Assembly (NCBI RefSeq): GCF_964340395.1
Contig: NC_135564.1
Location: 1,072,501-1,122,500 of the forward strand
DNA length: 50,000 nt
Direction of reading: 5' to 3'
From: Glandiceps talaboti
Lineage: Eukaryota > Hemichordata > Enteropneusta > Spengelidae
Shown here: piece by piece, positions 1 through 13,984 of the stretch
How the letters are laid out: each line of letters begins with the position of its first letter
How positions within the stretch are numbered: the first letter of the stretch is position 1
The notes under the pieces: model-generated
The model's input: only the letters and a program-made list of their open reading frames with translations
Told to the model about the DNA's origin: nothing
The model's database searches: none
Program-made: the position numbers and the translations under genes

Positions 1-372
1 TAATATTACAACATGATCGAGTTAAATATAGTTGTATAAATGCCATATGTTATTTCAAAGAGTTGAATGAGATAATATTAACCTCTGTATTAAAACAAAT
101 ACAATTGTTACTATATGCGAAGATACGACAGGTCATGTCAGCCAATCAGATACTACTTCAAAGAAAAAGAAACACGATAGGGCTTCACAACACGATGTAT
201 GCCCCTTTAAACACGACGTATCTCAACGTGTCCCTTTAAACCACTATCACACACCACTTCACTATAGCTATACAGAGGCGCCTGTCACACGACGTATCTT
301 ATGGTGTATGGTTTATGTATTGTGAGTCTTTTGAATGGAACTAAGACTTGGATAGGACGTGGTCACCAGGTC
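1..372. other. Downstream flank, no gene recognised
   Basis: AT-rich sequence. Short related phrases (ACACGACGTATC and CCCTTTAAAC) recur two or three times around 190-300 and look like a decayed repeat. No coding or RNA signal. Confidence 0.5.
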
Positions 373-528
373 GTAACGCCAACAAATTGATCAATGATAA
401 ATAAAACTGTCATTTAGAAGATTTATTTTGTAGAAGCGTAACGCTAACGACTTGATAGTCAAAACTGCTGCATTTAGATGTTTATTTTGCCATGGTAACG
501 CCAATAAATTGACGAATAAAACTGCCAG
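373..528. repeat. Degenerate tandem repeat, about 57-65 bp, three copies
   Basis: Copies start at GTAACGCC/GTAACGCT near 373, 438 and 495. Each continues into an AT-rich part with AAAACTG and TTTATTTTG. Confidence 0.6.
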
Positions 529-610
529 CAAGCGGTTTCTTTGATTCGTCGTCCGTGTTATTAAAACATAACTGTCAGAATTACAGATAACTTTAATTGT
601 CATGATCTTG

Positions 611-885
611 TTAAAGTGACCATATAGATGAGGATTAGGTATTTATTTTGGATTTTGGATTTGTAAAACAATTTTATCATAGCTTCCTACTTGAAAAATA
701 AAGTGAAACAAATGCCAAGTCCTTGTTTGTAAATCAATAAATTGCAGAAGATTAATGTAAAATGTTTGTTATTGTATGTACAATAACACACTTTTTACAT
801 ACTTATTATTTTAGATAATTTTTAAAAGTTTTTTTTTTGCAATGCATTGAGTTAAACCCAAAGACTCGGTGTGAACTTGATCGCC
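611..885. mobile_element. Decayed copy of the AAAGTGRCCATA fold-back element
   Basis: TTAAAGTGACCATATAGATG at 611 matches the start of the intact copy at 49361. The copy continues through TATTTATTTTGG, the central palindrome TTGTTATTGTATGTACAATA (about 764-785), and a right-arm piece (GCAATGCATTGAGTTAAA) to about 885. After that the similarity stops, apart from TGGTCACTTTAA at about 1143-1153, which may be the true right end. No matching flanking repeats were found. Confidence 0.6.
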
Positions 886-1478
886 GACGAAATCGGTTTA
901 CCATGTGATAATGACTTCCTATTACGTACGTCTGCAATACAAATTATGGGTTGATGCTTCATTTTACGAGGGTCCCCGAGTATTAATTATGTCGTCTACA
1001 ACCATTAAAACATCTACCATTTACAACACTTCTGATATAACTATAACAACTCGATGAATATTTCCATACATATATTTATACTATATTATTAAATATAGCA
1101 AAGTTTTAAACATTAAAGACATTTGTGTTACCAGATTGTGGTGGTCACTTTAAACGTTGTTATGGTTGCGCGATAAAATCTGATGTTTGATCAACATAAA
1201 CCATTGTTGAACAGAGGATAGAATGAGAAGGGCTATAAGTACCACGACAATAATACTGTGACAATGGGACACGATTCATCGTATTGTAGGGGCTACTGAG
1301 ATAACACGATGGACACGAATTGTATAGACTATGTGAAAATGGTTTATACCTATAGGTATGGACGGCACGATGGCAATGTGTACAAAATATGGCGTGGATA
1401 CATGACAGAGTAACATTTTGAAAAATTCCTGTCTCAATTAAAAACATTTTAATAACAACATTAGCGATATGATTGGGG
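886..1478. other. AT-rich flank, no gene recognised
   Basis: Nothing supported apart from the possible element end near 1143-1153. Minus-strand open frames here run into the TTGTG repeat and have no recognisable protein character. Confidence 0.5.
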
Positions 1479-1620
1479 GTGTTGTGTTGTGTTGTGTTGT
1501 GTTGTGTTGTGTTGTGTTGTGTTGTGTTGTGTTGTGTTGTGTTGTGTTGTGTTGTGTTGTGTTGTGTTGTGTTGTTGTGTTGTGTTGTGTTGTGTTGTGT
1601 TGTGTTGTGTTGTGTTGTGT
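1479..1620. repeat. Pentanucleotide microsatellite (TTGTG)n
   Basis: About 28 units of GTGTT/TTGTG with one slip (GTTGTTGTG near 1571). Open frames on both strands are repeat artefacts. Confidence 0.97.
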
Positions 1621-1871
1621 GATGGAGTACAGAGGCATATTTTTTTTTATACCTGTTGTAAAAGTCACTGTGTAACATTACTCACATAGTGCACGTTACT
1701 AGGTTCAGTCTAGTTCCTATACAGAATCGTTACGATTTATACCTCCACTCACACAGTTGGCATCCTGAGTAGGTTCAGCGCTGATCACCAACACAAGGTC
1801 TTGTGGGTTGTAATTATATTATTAAAGCGACTTTGCAGCATTTATAATCAATGCCATACATCTTACCCATC

Positions 1872-2648
1872 GGACACAGGCCTAATAGTATAGTGATGTT
1901 GGACACAGGCCTAATAGTATAGTGATATTGGACACAGGCCTAATAGTATAGTGATGTTGGACACAGGCCTAATAGTATAGTGATGTTGGACACAGGCCTA
2001 ATAGTATAGTGATGTTGGACACGGGCCTAATAGTATAGTGATGTTGGACACGGGCCTAATAGTATAGTGATGTTGGACACAGGCCTAATACTATAGTGAT
2101 ATTGGACACAGGCCTAATAGTATAGTGATGTTGGACACGGGCCTAATAGTATAGTGATGTTGGACACAGGCCTAATAGTATAGTGATGTTGGACACAGGC
2201 CTAATAGTATAGTGATGTCCTACAGGCCTAACAGTATAGTGATGTTGGACACAGGCCTAATAGTATAGTGATGTCCTACAGGCCTAATACTATAGTGATG
2301 TTGGACACAGGCCTAATAGTATAGTGATGTTGTACACAGGCCTAATAGTATAGTGATGTCCTACAGGCCTAATAGTATAGTGATGTTGGACACAGGCCTA
2401 ATAGTATAGTGATGTCCTACAGGCCTAATACTATAGTGATGTTGGACACAGGCCTAATAGTATAGTGATGTTGGACACAGGCCTAATAGTATAGTGATGT
2501 TGGACACAGGCCTAATAGTATAGTGATGTCCTACAGGCCTAATAGTATAGTGATGTTGGACATGGGCCTAATAGTATAGTGATGTTGGACACAGACCTAA
2601 TAGTATAGTGATGTCTCACAGGCCTAATACTATAGTGATGTTGGACAA
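1872..2648. repeat. Minisatellite, 29-bp and 26-bp unit types, about 27 copies
   Basis: The long unit is GGACACAGGCCTAATAGTAT then AGTGATGTT. A shorter unit replaces TTGGACAC with CCTAC. Rare variants carry ACGGGCC, AATACTATAG or GATATT. The short type is scattered through the second half (from about 2217), with runs of one or more long units between. Confidence 0.95.
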
Positions 2649-3397
2649 GTGAAGACGTATACATATAGTAAAATCCAATGACAACTGTAATATTTTAGAT
2701 TCAAGACTTCAATAAACATAAATCACAACCCACAAGGAACCGTGTTGTGTAGTTTGTGCTTACCGACGCCACACGCGTCTAAATTTGAATTGGAGTGGAG
2801 AATATCATAATCTTCTGAGTTATACTGGTTTTCAATGAATATTTTCAAGAACGAAAGATCCTGTCTAAACATAGAAATATTAATTTTACTGCAAGACACA
2901 AATACAATGAAGTAGATATTTTGGTATGTTATCTGATGGATGAATCCAGTTCTAATCCAGTTGTCCAATTAAGTTTTTGATTGAATCACACATACTCACA
3001 ATATCAGCAACTGAGCATTAAAAATCTCCCATCCTCATATCCATGGTAACGTACATTCGATGGTGGACATGTTATTACCTTTGACTATTGTTTGAACCTT
3101 GTCGTGTCATTTTGAAATGATAAATGATGTCTTTCAGATATATTTAGAACTGTCATTTCACGATACATCTCCTCCTAATATCTTGTTTTCATAAAAACCG
3201 ACCAGTTTCTTGTTTCATACACGATTATTATCAATACAGTTATCCATGTAAAATGAACGTTGTAGGGTTTCTGGAACATTGTATAACATAGCAATAAAAT
3301 TGTCAATGACAAAAACCGTTGGAAATGATTAAAATTTGAGTACATAACAATGATGATATCCGTATGGCTTGATAATCATAGTGGCAGGGAGGGGGGG
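2649..3397. other. AT-rich flank, no gene recognised
   Basis: Nothing recognised. The minus-strand open frame 2723-2968 has no homology I can see and no splice or start context. Confidence 0.5.
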
Positions 3398-5715
<2,318 letters not shown>

Positions 5716-5945
5716 CAGACTCAGATTCAGCATGAATACTTATTTGTAGACTCAGATTCAGCATGGATAGTTATTTCCAGACTCAGATTCAGCATGAATA
5801 CTTATTTGTAGACTCAGATTCAGCATGGATAGTTATTTCCAGACTCAGATTCAGCATGAATACTTATTCGTAGACTCAGATTCAGCATGAATAGTTATTT
5901 CCAGACTCAGATTCAGCATGAATAGTTATTTCCAGACTCAGATTT
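5716..5945. repeat. 31-bp minisatellite, 7.5 copies, partly dimeric
   Basis: GACTCAGATTCAGCATG recurs at 5718, 5749, 5780, 5811, 5842, 5873 and 5904, with a partial at 5935. The spacing is exactly 31 bp. Linkers alternate between GTA and CCA types, so the earlier part is a 62-bp dimer repeat. Confidence 0.95.
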
Positions 5946-6380
5946 AAAATCTTTTCTGCATGCATGGATGACAATTTCTTTCTTAGTGTGAATTATACTT
6001 CAACCAAATTTCTTGGTATTAATTCAGTTTGGATAAAGGCACATGTTACTGTGAATCTGGAAATAAACATTGAATCCAGAGCAAGGGAACAATATTTCAG
6101 TAATGTTATAATTAAAACATTAATTTTTGGTTTATACTGTAAAGTATCAAGCTTGACATAAGATAAGCTGCTATGAATTTAGTCTGATAAACAATATACA
6201 ACACTGAATTCAAGTAACAACTAACAGTCAACATTTGATATCTAATTATTTATTTATTTGTTTTGTATTTAATATTTACTTTACACTGCCCTCTAGTTAC
6301 TTTGCTTTAGGTGTAACTTTGTAACATTCTAATGTCTGCGGGGTCAGACTCGATTAGCATTATGTTATTATACTGACTCC

Positions 6381-6499
6381 CATTTAATAACCTACCTTTG
6401 TCTACTTGATAATATAAACTACCGGTACCTTTGTCTACTTGATAGTACAAACTATTCATTTAATAACCTACCTTTGTCTACTTGATAGTACAAACTATA
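6381..6499. repeat. Short tandem repeat, three copies of ACCTTTGTCTACTTGATA
   Basis: Three copies of CTTTGTCTACTTGATARTAY followed by AAACTA. The first and third are preceded by TTTAATAACCTA. The flanks (5946-6380 and 6500-7054) hold nothing I recognise. Confidence 0.7.
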
Positions 6500-7054
6500 A
6501 TTTCTTTCTATACAGGTAATAAACTCTAAATAAAGGTTAACATGATGTACGCTACAATTAATGTACTCAAATCTGTTAACCGTCCAACTTTAACTTCAAC
6601 TTTGTTTCTATCATTTTTTTTCTTCAAAATTTCATCTCCTCTGGCATTTCCTTTTAGAACTTAGCAAAATTATGTCAAATTAGGACTGTCTTCTAGTGAA
6701 AAAAAAAATGGGATCAGGCTTTGTATGTAAATATAAAATTGACTTTCAAGAAAACACATAGTATACTATCAGAAAGCATTGAATACTTTACAATATCCTT
6801 ATTGTTTGTATAGCTAAGATGATATTGCTCAACTTATTCAAAAATAATCTTTAAGTTTTAAAAATTAGTGGGACTAACAAAATTGATTCTATTACAGATC
6901 TCTAATTGGCTAGCACAGAAGATCTTGGCAAAATGTACTTTCAATTTCGGTCTTAGAGATTATTCTACTGAGACACAACATTTGAGTTTTAATTTTTCAC
7001 TCTCTTCTCTTTCTCTTTCTCTGTCAATCATTGTTGACAACTTTCTTGTTCCTA

Positions 7055-7345
7055 CTCTATAATTTTGAATTTATCTGACCCTCCCCTCTAACAGTCAATT
7101 GACAGATTTCAAGTGCCTTACTCTTATATCTTGAATTTATCTGACCCCCCTAACAGCAATTGACAACTTTCAGCTGCCTTTGTAACTCTTACATCATGAA
7201 TTTGACCCTCCTCCTCTAACGGTCAATTGACGACTTTCAGGTGCTATAACATCAATTTACTGGACCCCCTCTAACGGTCAATTGACGACTTTCAGGTGCT
7301 ATAAGATAACTTTACTGGACCCCCCTCTAATGGCCAATTGATAAC
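7055..7345. repeat. Degenerate tandem repeat of about 55-70 bp, five copies
   Basis: Each copy has TGACCCYYCTCTAAC, then GGTCAATTGACGACTTTCAG and GTGCTATAA or variants. CAATTG lies within the short inverted repeat GTCAATTGAC. The last two full copies are nearly identical. Confidence 0.8.
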
Positions 7346-7852
7346 ATGTTTAGTGTTTCACTCACTCAACAAGCAACTCTTTTGCGTACAGGTCTACTTC
7401 AGTCCAAAGTACTACACAGTATGACCTTTCTTACAGCATTGTCAAACTTATAATGGTACATGGTAGCTGTGACATCATTTATGTGAATTTCTAAGTAACT
7501 GACTGAGGCTGTGGAACTTTGTCATAAAATTCACTTAAATTATTTTACAGGTTGAGCCAAATCACATGGGAATTAGGTTACACAGTAATGTGTAATTTGA
7601 ACATTTCCTGCTTTCTAGGTAAAACCAATGATATCAAGTTGACACAAAGCTTTCTAACATATGTGTGTGATTTGAAGTGATATTAAAGTTAAACCAACTA
7701 TAATGCAAACTATTGATCTATCTGAGAGCCTATCATCCAATTCCTTAAACTAAATTTTTCTGAGGTCAAGTCAAACATCATGATGGCAGCAAATATCTGA
7801 AGATAAATTTAGGATGGTTGCATTAGTTGTTGTTTTGCTCTTGAATGAAAGC

Positions 7853-7933
7853 TCCAACCTGTCGATGGTTGTTTCAACCCGTCGATGGTTGTTCCAACCT
7901 GTCGATGGTTGTTCCAACCCGTCGATGGTTGTT
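7853..7933. repeat. 20-bp minisatellite, four copies
   Basis: GTCGATGGTTGTTYCAACCY repeats exactly every 20 bp at 7861, 7881, 7901 and 7921. Units alternate CCT and CCC. Confidence 0.95.
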
Positions 7934-9419
7934 TTATCGTACGTTGTTATAAGTTATAACTGATCACAAGATCACAGATTAAAGTTTTTTTAAATAATTT
8001 TTTATCAGTATCTTTTGTTCTTATAGATTTAGCTCCTCTAAGCAATTCTGATTTGTGTGATTAAAGATTGATAAACCCTGGTCCTACTGAATATAAATCA
8101 TGTAATGATATGTGTTTGTGAGTTAGAGGGAATAATACTGAAAACAATGCAGACTGTCAGTTGACCTATGACCTCCACAGAGTGTGATGAACTCTGACCC
8201 TAACATTGATCTATAGATAAGAATGGTTTAAACTAAATGTCATCACTCAGGTAGATTTTTTTTTTCAGTGAACTCATAGGGTGGTACCTCCTTTCATCAT
8301 CACAATGCTCTGAGACTTTTGTTTAGTTCATACCAATATTTCTATTCTACAAGACAGTTTATGGCTTCATTACCTTAGTTACACCCCAATCTTTATTAGC
8401 ACAGTCTTTTGAAATTCTAATTAAAATTGAACACCTGTAACACCTGCATGTCCTGTTTTTTGGGTTGGAACTTATTGACTTGCATAAATTGGCCTATCAT
8501 CCATGTAGGATTATAAACTTATGTAAGGTTATAAAAAGGAACTAATACCGTACATAACACTGTGATATTCACATAGGTTAACTTCTTAACATGTATGGGG
8601 CAAATAGATTGCCATGATGGCACAAACTATGGACAAATATCTGCTGAATATAAATGAGCCTATAATCAAACTTATTTACACATTGTATACCAGGAATACT
8701 CTACAAGCCTCAGGTTTGTGATGAGTATATGTAGAATTCAGTATGTGGGAATTTTTGACTATCACATTTCCCATAAAATCCATCAATGACTGGATTCCAG
8801 GCTAGGGTATACATAACTATAAATAATAACTTCATTCCATATCTTAAACTCTGAGCTGAATTTAGGAGACACACCTGTGTGGTACATATGCTAACTTGTA
8901 CTATAGCTGTTCATAATGTATTCGTAAATACAATTTACATATATACTGCTGGTAGAAAATGTCTAATACTGTTTTCATTGGTTGTCATTTTTTGTGTGCA
9001 GAAAATTAAAATATATAAAACACACTGTCATATCTATCACACTGTCTGCTGACTAAGATATCTCTAAGATACTGTATTTCCAAATCAAAGATATGTACAA
9101 GACACTGATTTTCCATTGATTTTTGAGCATCTTAACTGATAAGGATGTATTTCTTTGGCAATTTGAATCACCTAGCTTTGGCCTTGTGAAGTCTAAACCA
9201 ATATGTCTATAAATACCTTCTCATGTTTTAATTCAAACCACGATGTTAGCCAGGTCTGTATATATGTTTTGATGTTACCTACTGGATGATATATATAAAA
9301 GTGAATTTTATGACATCATGGCCAAACTAGACAATATTAAATCTATGATATATATATTATTGGCTCCATACTGGCTGACATTGATCTTATCTGTAACCGT
9401 GGCCAAAAATTTGGGTTTT
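7934..9419. other. AT-rich flank, no gene recognised
   Basis: No repeat array, RNA gene or coding exon recognised on either strand. Confidence 0.45.
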
Positions 9420-10185
9420 CTGATAAGTTTAAACCTTTGGCCTACCGTAACCTATTAATGACCTTTCACCTTTGACCTATGACCTAAACCTCTAGCCTAT
9501 GAGTAACTTTCAACCAATGGCTTATCACTATCCTTTAACTTATGAGTAACCAATAACCTTTTACCCTTTCACCTATGACCTACCATTAACCTATTGGCCT
9601 GTTACCTGTGACCCATAATTAACCTATGGGACGCTCTTTACCTTTGGACTGTCAATAGGCTTCAACCTATATTTAACCCTTAGCCTTTCACCTTTGACCT
9701 ACTTTAACTGATGATAATCTATTAACTTTTATCCTATGATTAACCTTCGACCTTTGACATGTTAATAACCCTTCACCTATGACCTACAAATAACTTTACC
9801 TTTAGCATTTTTAACCTTTGACCTACCATTTACCATTGTACTAACCTTTAACATACCATTACCATGGTACTGACCTTTCACCCATGACCTACTGTTTAAC
9901 TTTAGCATAGTACTAACCTTTAACCTATGACCTACCATTAATCCTTTACCTTTGGTCTGTTAACTTTTAACTCAAGACCTACCTTTAACCTATGATTAAC
10001 CTTTAACCATGACCTTTAACCTATGATTAACCATTTATTACCTTTGACCTATTAACCCTTTAATCTATTACCTACCTTTAACCTATGATTAACCCTTTGC
10101 CTTTGACCTACTAACCTTTAACTATGACCTTTAACCTATGATTAACCCTTTATCATGTCACTAACCTTTAACCTATGACATTTGT
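9420..10185. repeat. Degenerate AACCTTTGACCTATGACCTA-type repeat region
   Basis: Dozens of imperfect phrases built from AACCTTT, GACCTA, ACCTATGA and CCATTAACC, with no fixed period. Many contain TGACCT, the complement of the nuclear-receptor half-site AGGTCA. One perfect direct repeat with one-base spacing (TGACCTATGACCT) lies at 9473-9485. Confidence 0.75.
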
Positions 10186-10762
10186 GTGTGTGTGTGAAGT
10201 CAAGAGAAGATCAAAATACTTACAGCACTAGTGAACTTGATTATGTATGAAATATAGAATAGTTATGTTCTAAAGTTATACAAGATGAGTGAAAGACAAG
10301 ACAAATAAAGTCTGATATAATATTAGACTATCTATATGTATCTGGAATACATCAAGTATACATCTGACATTATTGGAGTAGAGAATTAACTTATTTGTCC
10401 ATAAAATCAAACTGTATCAAATCCAATCCAAAAGTCACTCTATACAATGTTTATTAAAATTTATGCACATTTTTTGTTATAATTAGAATTGTAGCTATAA
10501 TTAGTAAATAGAATTTCAATTTTTGAATTACAATAAATTAATCATCATTTGATTCCTAGATAATCATTTATTATAAATTCTTTTTCATTTAATTTTAATC
10601 ACAAGTAATTAATACTGAAGAATTAAGCATTCTTTGGAAAAAGAAGTTGTGTGAAGGAAGAATCTCAGTCGAATGTGTTGGTTGTAATATGTTGTAGTAT
10701 GTTTTGATTCCTGAACTGTAAAACTCTTGGCGATAGCAGTAACAACCAAGTAGAAAACTTGG
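10186..10762. other. AT-rich flank, no gene recognised
   Basis: Short GT run at about 10185-10196, then AT-rich sequence with no supported feature. Confidence 0.45.
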
Positions 10763-10880
10763 CCATGTATTCAGATTGTGTTTGAATCTAAAATATGAAT
10801 ACATACCAACTCTGCCATGTATTCAGATTCATCTGAATCTAAATCTTGAATACATACTAACTTGGCGATGTACTCAGATC
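10763..10880. repeat. 52-bp tandem repeat, two copies plus a partial
   Basis: CCATGTATTCAGATT starts copies at 10763 and 10815; a third is truncated near 10865. The second copy contains the palindrome AGATTCATCTGAATCT. Confidence 0.85.
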
Positions 10881-12140
10881 TCATTTTTCAATCCGAAATC
10901 ATTTTTTTTCTTTTGGCAAATTTGCATGAAAATTTCATTTTTTTTGTATAAATCTGTTTTGGGATTTGGTATGGCAACATTGACTATAATTTCTTACTTT
11001 ATGCACATTTTATTCCATTTTGGTACTGTGAGTTTGATTTCCCTAAGAACACCTACTTATAGTTACAACCGACAACTCTAGGCTGAAAATTTTCCTGCAT
11101 CTAATCACTCTCTACATATTAAAACAATTTTTTTTGGTAACAATTATACTAAAATTACACTAATGACAACTGTTCTAAAAATCCAAATCCAAAATCAATC
11201 CAAAATAACAATTTTAACTACCACAATAGTTCAAAAGAATCTACATTGGTACAAATTGCTACACTAACAAAATAACCTACGATATAACAGGCCTCATTCA
11301 TGTGACAACCATGTGATCGCCATGTGACTGTCATGTGACAATCTGCACTGCACCTTGATCCTTGGAGATCATCCAACTACATATATTACATCAGAACTAT
11401 AGTGTGCATCATCTGTCTATATAATTTATACAAACTTTTGAACCACATATATTTGAAACATTTCTTTACACTTGGGGGAAAAAATTAACATACACCAATA
11501 TTTACCCACTGAACATTTGTTTTCATTTAAAAATTGATATTGTGTAATCTTTGAAAGTGTTGCAAGTTGCTCTAGAAGGACAGCTAATTTGCATAAGTTT
11601 GTAACATCAAGAGAAAAAGTTGAGAAATTCCATCAAGTAAATATTGAGTTTGCTTCTGTTCATGAAGCTTCTTTACAAAAATTGTAGATATTTCTTATTT
11701 TTGATAATACAGTATTTGTTACACTTTGATACGGTATTTGCAAAACACTGGCTACATATACTGTAACAATTATCAAAGACCAAAACAAGAACAGTGACAT
11801 TATACTTCTTTGAGCACCCAAAATGATGACATCACAAATATGAGACCAATAAGATGGGCACAGTGACATCATACTTCTTTGAGTACCTTAAATTATGACA
11901 TCACAACATATCACGTTTGGTCATGTCTACATTTTTAGTACGACATGATATTTCCACTTTATTTATATCATAATAATCAAATTGTCTCCCTAATATAAAT
12001 TTGATTTCATTTCATTTTTTTCACCTAGCAAAATGTACTGCCAGACCCAAGTTCATTCATGGTGAGGTTTTTTATTAGAACTTTAAACAGTATATTATAT
12101 CAGAAATAAAGAAATCTGTATTGTTACCATTTTGGGGCTT
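10881..12140. other. AT-rich downstream flank or distal 3' UTR
   Basis: No exon recognised. A roughly 58-bp phrase (ACAGTGACATYATACTTCTTTGAG) occurs twice, near 11791 and 11859. T-rich runs and ATTTA motifs are frequent, compatible with but not proof of 3' UTR sequence. Confidence 0.4.
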
Positions 12141-12702
12141 CTTGAAACAGTACATTTTCAATTTTGGGGTGTCCAGAAACCACATATTGTGAGGTGTCTG
12201 GAACTTTGTTTGGATGTTAACTCCAATATCAAGAAATCAACAGGAACATCTTCACATCAAAAGTCTGGTTTCTTGAACAGTACATTTTGGGGTGTTCATA
12301 AAACACATATTTCGTGGTGTCTCAGAACTTTGTGGATGTTGACTCCAACATAGTGAACTTGTACTACTAATCGAAAAGGGATTTCTTGAAACAGTACATT
12401 TTGGGTATCCTGTAACTGCATATTTTGAGGCCTCTTGAAACAACACTTGTTGAAGTAGATTCTGATATCAAATAATTCTGGTATTTAACATTACAATAAC
12501 TCGGACTACACGGGCACAAAAAAGTCTATCTTTCATAGATTTCTTATCCATATCATGCCTACTGCAGCTGCTACTACTAACTAGTTTTTTTTTTTTTCGA
12601 AATAATACTGTTTGGCTTTTTGCATGTTGAAACAGAAGGACATTTGACCATTGTCACAAATACCGATTTGTATACTATCATATTTCAGTGTCTTACTGTT
12701 GT
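11940..12702 (-). other. Probable proximal 3' UTR of the diacylglycerol kinase gene
   Basis: This stretch follows the TAA stop on the transcribed strand. It is AT-rich and contains a degenerate tandem repeat (12141-12450). Minus-strand AATAAA hexamers occur at 12071-12076 and 11958-11963 and are the nearest canonical poly(A) signals. The true end cannot be fixed without transcripts. Confidence 0.4.
12141..12450. repeat. Degenerate tandem repeat, about 110-130 bp, in the probable 3' UTR
   Basis: CTTGAAACAGTACATTTT begins units near 12141, 12272 (CTTGAACAG) and 12384, with a truncated one near 12433. The units share GGGGTGTCC, ACACATATT, GGTGTCTSRGAACTTTG and GATGTTRACTCCAA. Confidence 0.8.
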
Positions 12703-12825
12703 TTAGTCCTCCAACAGTGTCATTGTAGGAGCTCGGTTTTTCTTAAACAGTTTGGCAAAAGAACTCCTCTTGTTCGGAGACGGAGCCACAAGCATCGGCA
12801 CCTGGTTCTTGTGTGTTATGGAAAT
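12703..12825 (-). CDS. DGKB: Diacylglycerol kinase terminal coding exon and stop
   Basis: The exon opens in phase 0 at ATTTCCATA after TTTCTGTAG and reads ISITHKNQVPMLVAPSPNK, then RSSFAKLFKKNRAPTMTLLE, a final Asp and a TAA stop at 12703-12705. The strand IxITHKNQxPML is the end of the accessory domain. The 27-residue tail, basic and ending TMTLLED, is specific to this gene as far as I can tell. Class I DGKs have alternative C-termini in vertebrates, so other tail exons could exist, but none is visible. Confidence 0.93.
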   Translation of the reverse strand: MSITHKNQVPMLVAPSPNKRSSFAKLFKKNRAPTMTLLED

Positions 12826-13984
12826 CTACAGAAAGAATTGAAAATGTAAAAATTGTTTTAGAAAATGTTACTGTGAGAAAAAAAAATGGGATTTATGTGG
12901 GTAGTTTTAGATTTAGTTATGCCTACCTGATGACTTGTGAAATTCTTTGACTTCCTCAAAATAGACATTAACAAGTCTTCTAGTGTCGAAGACATAGCCC
13001 CCAACACTAATGTGCTCTTAATTAGTGTCTGAAGGATGGTCCTACAATTTGCTGGCAAATCTATGCAAGTTAATTTGTAACACTGTACACAATCAACTCA
13101 TAACCTGTGAATGGAATCTGCATGCACAAAACTTTTGAAGTTATTGAGAATACACACACAGGTTCTTGTCATCTATTATTTGCTGCCTCAATCAAATGAG
13201 AAACGGATAATGATTTTGATTAAAGTAAAGAAGACAAACTAAATCATTTCTATTAAACAGCTGATGCAATGTTTGTACAATTTATCAACAGCATTAGCTG
13301 CAACTTGAATGTATTTTGAACTGTTTTATTAGATATAACGACTTGCTCATACTGAACACCAGAAATATATTTGTGTAGCTGTACACATAATATGGTATAA
13401 TGAATCCAATCAAATTAATTTTTGGGTCCGCACCCAAAAATGTGTGCCCAAATGCAATCAAGATTTGAACCTGTTATTGCACTATTTATAGATAAAAACT
13501 GAATAATAACTAACTTATACAATATCTAATTATTAATATTTTAACAATTTTCAGTGAATATATTTAGATATCTTTCCCTATAATTTTCTTCATTCAGCCA
13601 AGGAAAATACAAGTGACCTAAGGGGCCCTTGTCACTACGAGTCACTAGACGAGTAGTGACAACCCTTAGGCCACAAGTATTTTCTGGCTGATTGAAGAAA
13701 AATACAGGGGAATAATATGATTATAACATTGCAAGTAATATTAAAAAAAATTGGGGAAAGTAATGGCAATTTTGAGTGTTTTAACTCAGATTTCAAACAC
13801 AGTGAAACCAATGATGTAGACACGTGTTGTCATGACATAGAACGACCAGAGTATATATTCCATACTTTATGTTTGAACCTGGCTCACGTATGGTATATTG
13901 TTGGTTGTCTGATTGAAAGAATACTATTCCAGTTACAGCTAGTACAGCTTTGAAAACTAGACACATCAAAGTATATCTACTTAC
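12826..13984 (-). other. Last intron of the kinase gene (1159 bp)
   Basis: GTAAGT donor at the 13984 end, TTTCTGTAG acceptor at the 12826 end. It contains a hairpin-bearing member of the composite repeat family (13583-13950). No other exon seen. Confidence 0.9.
13583..13950 (+). mobile_element. Composite interspersed repeat, short member with hairpin
   Basis: The 5' part is a large imperfect hairpin: arm 13583-13637 (ATTTTCTTCATTCAGCCAAG through GTCACTAC) pairs with 13652-13702, loop 13638-13651. The 3' part (about 13780-13925) has ATTTCAAACACAGTGAAACC, GATGTAGACA and CACGTATGGTATATTG. Both parts recur at the ends of the long member at 30687-32020, so this looks like an internally deleted derivative. 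No flanking target-site repeat identified. Confidence 0.65.

Noticed and set aside
1143-1153. TGGTCACTTTAA as the certain right end of the fold-back copy at 611
   Set aside because: Only the terminal 11-12 bases match, the arm next to it does not, and no flanking duplication fits; left as a possibility.
1479-1620. (TTGTG)n considered as telomeric repeat
   Set aside because: Not TTAGGG and internal to the sequence; an ordinary pentanucleotide microsatellite.
13464-13473. GATTTGAACC, a minus-strand B-box-like sequence
   Set aside because: No A-box upstream on that strand.
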